From Coix lacryma-jobi var. lacryma-jobi (taxonomy: Eukaryota > Streptophyta > Magnoliopsida > Poales > Poaceae), in the NCBI GenBank assembly GCA_009763385.1, contig CM019826.1:58153127-58217126 (forward strand): a stretch of DNA of 64,000 nucleotides. Direction: 5' to 3'. Below are positions 56,201-64,000 of this stretch, one piece after another. The notes under the pieces are model-generated. The model saw only the letters and a list, made by a program, of their open reading frames with translations. It was not told where the DNA came from and searched no databases. The stretch's first letter is position 1. Each line of letters starts with the position of its first letter. The position numbers were made by a program, and so were the translations under genes.

Positions 56201-57481
56201 CCAAACAATATTGTGGTTGATATTTCAAGTTCGTCTAACTTTTAAGACATTTAGAAATGCTTAATTTTATTTCAAGTTCGTGTCTTCTATCTGAAGTTGT
56301 ACTGTTAAGACATTGGAAGCTGAATATATTTACTGTCGTTGACTATGGACACTTCTTAAAGCAATTGCCCATAATAAACTTTATGAACTGATTCTAGCAA
56401 AAGCCCTCAGAAATGTACGGGACACTCCTAGCATCATCACTTAATGTCAAGTTGTCATCCCCAACATGATATAGAAATGTAATTCATATGTGACACTACT
56501 CAAAAGATATAAACAAATATTTATCCGCAAGCGCACAGATAAATATACCCATTGTAGCAGCATTTCACAAAGGTTGTCTAGGTATCATTATTTATATTTT
56601 ACCAAGGGGAACAGTGAAGCGGGAAGCAATTGGATATAAATGTGATTCAAAGGTAGTGGAGATTACTATTCAGTCATCACTACTCACATGTCTAAATAGG
56701 GGTAAGACAAGATAAAGATAAATAATGAATAATAATGATAATAATAACGGGACTTCTAGAGATAGAGCGAGCTACATGGATCAAGTAGAGCAGTCAGGAG
56801 ATTAATTAAGAGATTTGAAACCTAAGTTACTTCACATTTACTAAGCCTAGTGATTACTCTAGTTAATATACAATCATTTATAGCCAATTAATCTATCATC
56901 CATGATCAAGGGACATTACTAAATTAGAATCAAGAACAAAGTAATGAATTCTAACTTGCAACTATGTCCTACTAGGTCTACACTCGGGGGGGGACTAAAA
57001 GACTCAACAGGACGTCACTCCTGCGATCTACCACTCGACCCGGAGCATAGGATGTATTCGTAGGTAAACTAGGCTAAACACCATGTTTACACCAGTTTGA
57101 CCACTTAACTCTATCTGGAATAAAGCTAAGTACTTTACGTACATGATCATAAACTCTATCATAATCTGATCTATATTAAATATATAACTAGAATAAACTC
57201 CAAAACTAAATAAACTGAAATATATTAATGTAGCACAAAGTTGAATAAAGATACAAATTACCGAGTCTTCGACAATGATCCGGAGACTCAGACGAAGCTT
57301 CTAGCCGGATATGACGACGAAGTCGCCTGCCTCTACTTGAACCGAGCTAGACTAAACTCTAATCTTGAAGTAGAGCTCTAACTCTCTCTAGAAACCCTAA
57401 TTCTACTCTTGTCAGAAGATCTGTCTTCTGTCTCTTGTTCTCTTGTCTCCTGTCTCTGGAGGGGGGGGGTCAATGGTCTGG

Positions 57482-57488
57482 TTATATA
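57482..57488 (-). promoter_or_regulatory. TATA box of element E LTR
   Basis: Minus strand GGGCTATATAACC, about 425 bp into the LTR. Confidence 0.8.
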
Positions 57489-57624
57489 GCCCTAGGCGTG
57501 GAACCGTGATCGTTGGATCAAACCGAGTTAAGGTACGGCCGAGATGCATCCTACAGGTCGGTGGAGGAAGGTTCCAGAATGAGGAGACTTGGGGGCCCTG
57601 GACCAGACTGACCGGTGGGCCCAG

Positions 57625-57640
57625 GGGACCGATCGGTCCC
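57625..57640 (-). promoter_or_regulatory. 16-bp perfect palindrome in E LTR U3
   Basis: GGGACCGATCGGTCCC, next to GGTGGGCCCAGG, about 140 bp upstream of the LTR TATA box. A near copy precedes the internal TATA box. Confidence 0.85.
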
Positions 57641-57910
57641 ACAGGTCAGGGTTCCGGGGTGCCTCACCTCGTGGTGTCCTTTGGAGTTTTCTAGAGACTT
57701 CCTGACGTGGCGGTGGAGTAATCTACGTTGGGTTCCTTCTTGGGGAAGCAATGTAGTCCGATTTTCCTGTTTAATCCCTAGAAAATATAGAATCACCAAA
57801 ACTCGTGGAATTTGTCAGTTTTAAACCTCCTATTTCTAAGTTGGTAATCCTTTTTGGTATTTATTCAAGTATTATTGACGGTAAATAATGATAGTTAATA
57901 GATGTCAACA

Positions 57911-58987
57911 AACTCCCCCAAGCTAACTTTTGCTAGTCCCTTAGCAAACATCGGGGTTCTGAGAGTAAAACTGTAAACTACTTTAATATACAAGCCATCA
58001 ACTGAAAACTTTCTTGAAAAGAATTTGGAAGAATTTTCACATGTTCCTTTTGCCAATCTTTTACCTTAGTTCAGAATAATTGAAAGTCAGAAGCAATCAA
58101 GTCAAGCACTATGTCTCAAATTCCTCATTCTAACTTTTACTCCGGAGTTTGTAAGATTTTGTAGATTTTCATATAAAGCTCAGAGAACCCCTGTATGACA
58201 TCTTTCAAATATATTCTTAAGATTAAAAGCACAACTTACTAAGTCAAAGTTCAGAGCTTAGGGAGAGAAATGTCATACTCTTAGATCAGCATATCAAACC
58301 CTTTTTAATTTGTCAACTCTTGCTGGCATATTGCAATTAGAGGGACCATGGGCTATCATTCTTTTTCTTTTCATATTTTTATCACACATCTTTCTCTTTC
58401 TCTTTTCTCTCTCTTTTTTCTGAGGTAGTCGGACACTTGTCCCTTTTTCTTTCCTCCTTATCATATTTTTGCATAGTCCCATGCCTCTAACACAATACTA
58501 CTTCGGAAGAGTGAACCTTTTATATTTATAAAAGCTTGATCTTTAGAGCATGATAAACCCCCTTACCATAGCTAAAAAAACTTAAACAGAGTAAGCAACC
58601 TCAAAGTATGAATCATTTATTATCAAGCTTTAGTTATTATGTCATACAGGTTTTCATATATGTTGAAGTTTCAAAATTAAATTCCGGAGTTTAATTGAAA
58701 CTAAGAACAAGATAAATAGTAGCTCAGACTTTTTCGTCTCTAATTCTCAACTATCCAAACTTTGGTTAAGATCATTGTTTTGAGATTTTTCAATTATTTA
58801 AAATTTGAAAGGAATTGTCTTGCAGTTGAGCCTATGCAAAGAGCTCTTCTCTTTTTTTTCTACTTCAAGTTTATTTTATTTCAAAACTAAACAGATACTA
58901 GCTAACAATACTAGACGCAAACAAAAAACAAATAGAGGGGTACAACATACTTACCTCGGGAATAGGGGGTCCTCCCCCAAGCTAGCT
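57911..58987 (-). other. Element E 3' UTR
   Basis: AT-rich, no recognisable frame. It holds the polypurine tract at its left end and the C/T-rich tracts around 58385-58425. Confidence 0.65.
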
Positions 58988-60566
58988 TCACTCATACGGT
59001 GGTGGTGGCTGAGGTGGAGTAATTCCCATGTGTCCGAAGATGTAGCAGAAATTCTCATTCGTCTGGGCGCCTTGATGATGTATCTCTTCAAGAGTATGGC
59101 ACAGTTCTTTTTGAACCGTCTCAAGATGAGTAAGACGAGTGTCGATGCCCTGAAAGTAAGGCTCTCTGTGGTACGGAAACCGGTGGTATGGCTGATGTTC
59201 TGTGTAACCATGGGTGGCATGATAGTAGTATGGATGATGAGTGGCATCATGGACGCCTCTCCCAGAGAAAGACATTTGTCCTCCCTGGAAGTCATACATT
59301 GTATCCTCTTCGCGATGTGGTGGAGTGTAATTGCGAAAGTTTCCTTGTCCCCATGAACCTTGTGGTGTATGCGGCTCGTAGGCAGTAGCATCTTCCCAGG
59401 CTTGATGGTGTGATGTAGATGGTCCAGCTCGTTCGAATCCTTGATAGTGAGTGTAAGCTGGTCTAGGTGGTGGTGCAGCAGCTTCTCCTTGATATCTTAG
59501 GGCAGTGTTTCTGGTGAATCTTGCGGAGGGGCTCCTTCCTACTCCCATGCCAGGTCTCTGCAAATTTAGCAAAAAGGTTTCCACGACATACAAACCAAGT
59601 GATCTGTTTGGCAACTCATATTCATTTTATATCCTTTATATTGCATGTAGAGTTTGTTGTTTCTCTTCTTTATGAGATGTGCTTGACTGAAAGAGTAGAA
59701 ACCTATTACTGGTCGTGGAGTGGAGATGTACATAATATTTCCATTTAAGTTTAAATTTCCAGCAAGACGAGTAACCCATGAAGTGATAGATATGGGGCCT
59801 GTAGTAGAGTGTGGATGTAAGGCCAGTAGTCTACCAGGAGTTTTACGGGTGGATATCTTTATTTTCTTGACCATGGCATACATAAGCTTTAATTCCTCGA
59901 TTCTAACAATACGACCCTCTTGCCTAGGAAAAAGAGTGAAACCCAACCACTTGTGCATTTTATTCTTAATGTGGGATTGTGTATATCATTAGTGCAAGGG
60001 TGATGATCTGTTTTCTTTCCAGTAATGTCCTCCCAAAAACTATATCCATCAAAGTTTCTTAAGGCAACATCTATGTCTACAGTGCAATTTTCAGGAAAGC
60101 CCAAATTTAGACTGAACTGTTTCCATGTGAGAGTGATAGGTTCATTATTACAGCCTAAAGTAGACGTATGTGTCATCCGAGAAGAGAGTGCAAAGAAAAT
60201 TCTAGAGTGAGTGAATCTACAACCCTCCTCTGTGAGCTCCCAAGTGTTCTCCCACCCTATATTATGAAAGACTAGATCGAACTCAGAGTCCATACCTGCG
60301 TCCCGGAGAAATTCTGAATCAAAGGTAGGAGTATGGGTGTACTCTTTGTCGCGATATTGCCTGAGCAGGTCCTTCTCGTAGGCTGTCTGAAGCTTGATGT
60401 GCCTTTCATGAAAGAGATTACCTGGCTCGGATCGGCTTATGGTAGAGGATCGAGGCAGGGTTGAAGTATCCATGTCTGAGCCTCCTTGTGATGAGCCAGC
60501 TCGCGAACGGCTTCTCGTTGATCGGAAAGTGAGCGTGTTCTTCGCCTTTCTCAAGAAGTTGGTCAT
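58988..60566 (-). pseudogene. Athila env-like ORF (ATHILA ORF-1 type)
   Basis: Athila elements carry an extra ORF after pol, often called env-like; no envelope role is shown by this sequence. Likely start is ATG 60566 (MTNFLRKAKN), directly after an acceptor-like TTGTTTTTGCAG. Conserved stretch FDLVFHNIGWENTWELTEEG...FSLNLGFPENC around 60330-60060 fits the family. A frameshift near 59950 moves the reading to HKWLGFTLFPRQEGR. A second acceptor-like AAATTTGCAG precedes the last exon (59557-58988), which is rich in His, Tyr and Pro and ends PPQPPPPYE. I see no signal peptide or convincing membrane segment. Confidence 0.75.
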
Positions 60567-60952
60567 CTTTGCTGCAAAAACAAGAGAACACATAGATAAA
60601 ACTAGTGGAACAAGTGAGGGTTAGAGCAAATAAATGTCAGAGAGTTAGCGGTCCAGAAGTCAGTAGTCCAGGAGTCAGTCATTCAAGTTGACATTTTTAT
60701 TTCAACTTCTCCTAGTCATTAACTAATTGGACAACACTTCCCCTCTTTTATTGATTTATCTTGCTTGCTTAACTATCCCTTTTTTCTTGCTACTAGCTCA
60801 AAGCTTCCTTCTCTCTTCTCTTGTATCTTCACTCACTCAGAAACTACCCCAAATGAAGTGCTAGGTGAGTTCGAAATTGAAGTTTCAAATTTCGAAGTGA
60901 GGCTAGTGTTTCTAAAGAGTGGAGTGTGTGGAGAGTGTGAAGAGTGCTTGCC

Positions 60953-60960
60953 AATTTATA
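60953..60960 (-). promoter_or_regulatory. Putative internal promoter (TATA box) of the env-like ORF
   Basis: Minus strand CCCCTATAAATTGG, followed by a C/A-rich leader and, ~390 bp on, the env-like ATG behind a splice acceptor. A near-palindrome related to the LTR one lies about 35 bp upstream. Confidence 0.6.
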
Positions 60961-60994
60961 GGGGAAGAGTGGGGAGGCCGGTCGGTCTAGTGGT

Positions 60995-61010
60995 GGGACC
61001 GACCGGTCCC
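60995..61010 (-). promoter_or_regulatory. 16-bp near-palindrome upstream of the internal TATA box
   Basis: GGGACCGACCGGTCCC, one change from the perfect palindrome at 57625-57640, adjacent to TTGGGCCCAC. Confidence 0.8.
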
Positions 61011-61479
61011 CCCTTGGGCCCACTTCTCTCCAACTTTCTCCTTCACCTACCTTGCTCAAGTTCCCACTCTTTGGAGTATATGCCGACGGTTGCATGTGGT
61101 GGTAGGTGAGATGAGTGGTTGTGAGTACATGTGATAATTTGAAGTGATATGATGTGGGTTCTAGGTGTCTGTGGGTCCGTATGTCTCCCGTATTTGTACA
61201 ATGCAAGTATGCAAAATAAAATTACTTTTATGATACTATAGAAAATAAGGATTCTAATGATGAATGTCTTATATGTTTTTGTTGTCATAGTAAATAATAC
61301 TTATGGGGTTCGTAAATATTAATTACATGGGGCCAATTTTATGATGATGCAAATTTTATTTTGTTTTCCTATGCATGAATATGAAGTGCAAAAGTAAATG
61401 CTGATAACTACCGAGTTACCTCTAGCGAAGGTTCGGGGTTTAAAGTCCACCGAATTGGACTCTCCAGTCTTCTTTATTC
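61011..61479 (-). other. Site of missing pol in element E
   Basis: Less than 0.5 kb separates protease from the internal promoter, where an autonomous Athila element has about 3 kb of RT, RNase H and integrase. No pol motif is visible here. Confidence 0.7.
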
Positions 61480-61915
61480 TTATTGATGGGTCTCCACTTT
61501 CGAAGATAGCAGTCTTGTTTCTTGTGCTTCATGGTTTTCTAGAGTTGAGCATTGTTCGGGCCGTGGTTTGAATGAGAACTTTTCTTCCTTTCCATTTATG
61601 GCGAATTTGATCTCTCCAGCTCCGACATCAATGTGGGCCTTGGCGGTGCTCAAAAAAGGTCTCCCTAGAATCAGTGATACTTTTGAGTCCGGGTGCATTT
61701 CTAGTACCACGAAGTCCACTGGTACAAAGAACTCTCAAATTTTGACTGGGATGCTCTCAGCAATTCCTATTGGGTATCTAAGTGATTGATCAGCTAGCTG
61801 AAGACACACTGGTGTTGACACAAGTGCTGAGTGGTTGAGCTTATAGTAAACTGATGCAGGCATCATGCTAACACTGGCTCCAAGATCACACAGTGCGTTG
61901 CTAAACCATTGATTT
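61480..61915 (-). pseudogene. Athila-type protease
   Basis: Minus strand: active-site segment CDLGASVSMMPAS near 61885, then LQLADQSLRYPIG, and after a TGA (where CGA fits) DFVVLEMHPDSKV, ILGRPFLSTAKAHIDV and a stop at 61480. DLGAS in place of DTGAS is usual for Athila. Confidence 0.85.
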
Positions 61916-63571
61916 CCAATTGAGCACTCAATAGTGGGGCATCATGGGTCCTTCTTCTCTGGTATTTGATTGAGGATAGCCGCACTACATTCTTCTGTCA
62001 GCTCGATTACTTCAGTAGTTGGCAGTGGTCGTTTGTTGTTAAGTATATCACTTACATACTTGGCATAGGTGGGTACCTGTAATGCATCTAGCAGAGAAAT
62101 ATTGATATATAATTTCTGAATTACTTCAACAAACTTACTGAACTATGCATCTAGCTTGGCGTTTCGATTTCTGCGTGGGAATGGTAGAACATTGGTGTCT
62201 TGAAACACCATCTGTATTCCTTCATTTTGCACTTGAGTCTCTTGAACTTCGTCATTCCTTTCTTCTGCCCTCGGGGGTGTCACTGGTGATGTCTGGCTTC
62301 TTTGTGCTCCTTCTGGGTGCATCTCGTGTCCCTCCTTCGTCTATGACGGATCTCGAGTGGTCTCCACGTTAGTGGTGATCCCCTAATCTGCTCATGGTTA
62401 GTGGTAACAAGCAAAACAACAGCCAATTGTGATAGTTGAGTTTCTATTCTTTTATTATAATTAAGTTGATCCTTAATGGCAAAAGAAAATTCATCCATTT
62501 TAGCATTTATGTTTTTAAGAGTCTTATCATTTAAAGCAAGTCTTTTAGTAATGCTATCATTTATTCTGGCTTGTTCTAAAATTAGATCTCTTAAAGTAGG
62601 TTGCTTAAATTGGAAGAACTGAAATTACTGGTGTACTTATCTGGTTTGGAAGGTTGTTGTTGACGCAATCCTTGCTTGTGTAGAGTGGTAGAGTTGTTGA
62701 TGATGTTAGCTTCTTCTTGATCTTCCGAAAATTCTATTCCCAAATATTCTCCACTTCTAGTTTGAGCATCAAATGCGTCTTGAATGGCTTGACGTTCTTC
62801 CTTGTAGTCGGCTCTCTGAGTGAGCCGATCCATAAGTACATCCATCTTGGTTGACAGCGCACACACTTCTTCTGGAACTTCTTCAAGCTGGCGACAACGT
62901 TGAGTAGTAACTTGTTTCTAACCCTGATTCTCAGCTATCTTATCCATTAAACATTCTACTTTTCCAAAAGTGAGCGACATGAATGATCCTTCAACAGTGG
63001 AATCGAGTTGCTCACGTGTTCTTGGTAATAATCCGTGATAAAATAGTTGCATGAGCAATTCGTTCCCTATTCCATGATGCGGGCATTCTAAGATTTGTTC
63101 CTAAAAACGCTCCCAAGCTTCTGGAATGGTTTCTCTTTTTTGTTGCTGAAAGTTGTAAATCTTTCCCCTTAAGAATATTGATTTTGCTAATCGGGAAAAA
63201 TCTTGATAGAAAGGTCTCTGAATATTCTCCCATGTCTTGATGTTGTCCATGTTTGTATACAACCACTGCTTCGCTTTTCCTTTCAGTGAGAAGGGAAAGA
63301 GACGAAGAAGTATAATGTCCTGGGCAACGTCCTTGATGATGATAGTGTTTCCAATCTCCAAAAAATCTTGTAGATGAGCAGTTGCATCTTCTTCCTCCTT
63401 TCTACCAAATGTAGTAGCTTGCACCATGTTGATAAGACTTGGCTTGACCTCAAACTCAAGGTTGTTCGTCTGGAGTGTAGGTCCGGTACGAATGTTCCTG
63501 ACACTTGGAGTAGAGAACTCCAGCAGAGTCTTGTTGGCCATGGCTTGACTACTGATATTGATCTTCCACAT
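61916..63571 (-). pseudogene. Athila-type gag
   Basis: Likely start at ATG 63541 (MANKTLLEFS) or 63571. Motifs: FEVKPSLINMVQATTF, DFLEIGNTIIIKDV, ILLRLFPFSLKGKAKQWLY, TIPEAWERF (63500-63101). A frameshift or stop follows; further frames at 62866-62591 and 62498-62280 hold the C-terminal part, and linker sequence to protease continues to 61916. Multiple breaks. Confidence 0.85.
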
Positions 63572-63785
63572 GGTCTAGTTGATTTGTAAGTGATGAATTA
63601 CAACTGATCCTGTGTTACCCTGTATATGATATAAACAAAGAAAGACAAGGGTAAGCCTGCCAAGACATAGGTACAAGTTAATGAATGAATAGTTGATAAT
63701 CTCCTTTGCCATGTTAAATAAGTTTTGTCTCCACTGATTTACTGGATTCCATTTGGTTCCCGGGTGGTTCCGCTGCTCATTCCCC

Positions 63786-63806
63786 AGCAACGGCGCTAGA
63801 AATGCT
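63786..63806 (-). other. Primer binding site of element E
   Basis: Minus strand TAGCGCCGTTGCTGGGGA, close to the TGGCGCCGTTGCCGGGGA site known from Athila elements. Confidence 0.85.
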
Positions 63807-64000
63807 TGTTGACACTTCTAAAGCAATTGCCCATAATAACTTTAATGAACTGATTCTAGCAAAAGCCCTCAGAATGTACGGGACACTCCTAGCATCACTT
63901 AATGTCAAGTTGTCATCCCCAACATGATACTAGAAATGTAATTTATATGTGACACTAGCTCAAAAGATATAAACAAATATTTATCCACAAGCGCATAGAT
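63807..64000 (-). repeat. 5' LTR of element E, partial
   Basis: TGTTGACACTTC... matches 56346 onward with few differences and continues past the window end. Confidence 0.88.

Larger units (their letters stand above)
56346..57910 (-). repeat. 3' LTR of element E (1565 bp)
   Basis: On the minus strand starts TGTTGACATC after GTTAGCTTGGGGGAGTT (polypurine tract, 57911-57927) and ends AGAAGTGTCCA. Its last part matches the 5' LTR at 63807-64000. TATA box TATATAA at 57482-57488 (minus). Confidence 0.88.
56346..64000 (-). mobile_element. Element E: Athila-type gypsy element, pol-deleted, 5' LTR runs off the window
   Basis: Minus-strand order: 5' LTR (from beyond 64000 to 63807), primer binding site, gag, protease, no RT/RNase H/integrase, promoter-like segment, env-like ORF, polypurine tract, 3' LTR (57910-56346). 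The gag and DLGAS protease are Athila-like, as is the primer binding site. Non-autonomous. Confidence 0.88.

Noticed and set aside
58988..60566. A viral-type envelope glycoprotein
   Set aside because: No signal peptide, cleavage motif or convincing membrane segment was seen; env-like is kept only as the lineage's customary label.

Overview
The window is plant nuclear DNA made almost entirely of nested LTR retrotransposons. The lineages seen (Tat-clade and Athila-clade Ty3/gypsy, Sirevirus-type copia), the GC-rich LTR segments and the FAR1-like transposase remnant point to a grass, probably a panicoid (sugarcane, Miscanthus, sorghum or maize relative); the species is inference. I found no intact host gene, tRNA, rRNA or CRISPR array.

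Layout. 1-11390: 3' part of a Tat-clade element with a long intact gag-pol frame, two minisatellite arrays, a spliced antisense gene with its own TATA box, and the 3' LTR. It is inserted in a Sirevirus RNase H (tail at 11391). 11391-22109: two Sirevirus copies in tandem sharing one LTR (13000-15034); the second copy is a pseudogene and its last LTR is rearranged. 22110-36548: gypsy element D (5' LTR stub, non-coding interior, full 3' LTR), carrying inverted Sirevirus-type LTR segments that in turn hold a 3.7 kb solo LTR with TSD TCGCC. 36549-53807: minus-strand gypsy element C (RT, protease, gag, 5' LTR), interrupted by D, by element B (37526-47098, both LTRs, TSD GTTCT) and by a 1.8 kb insertion (48376-50153, TSD ATCTC). 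53898-56200: decayed FAR1/MULE-like gene. 56346-64000: minus-strand Athila-type element E with no visible pol but an env-like ORF.

Order of events read from nesting: C was invaded by D, B and the 1.8 kb element; D was invaded by Sirevirus sequence; the tandem Sirevirus by the Tat element, and the inverted Sirevirus LTR by the solo LTR. C's reading frame resumes across B and across the 1.8 kb element when each is removed with one TSD copy, which fixes those boundaries.

Most notable: (i) the Tat antisense gene's first ATG gives an N-terminus (MARLKQTARA) matching histone H3 (MARTKQTARK) at 8 of 10 positions, ahead of an NLS/AT-hook-like basic block, an acidic block and a coiled coil; (ii) element B also carries a spliced antisense gene in the same position; (iii) the Sirevirus LTRs and 3' UTR carry several tandem palindrome series in which both stem arms change together; (iv) a 16-bp palindrome sits upstream of both the LTR promoter and an apparent internal promoter of the env-like ORF in E.
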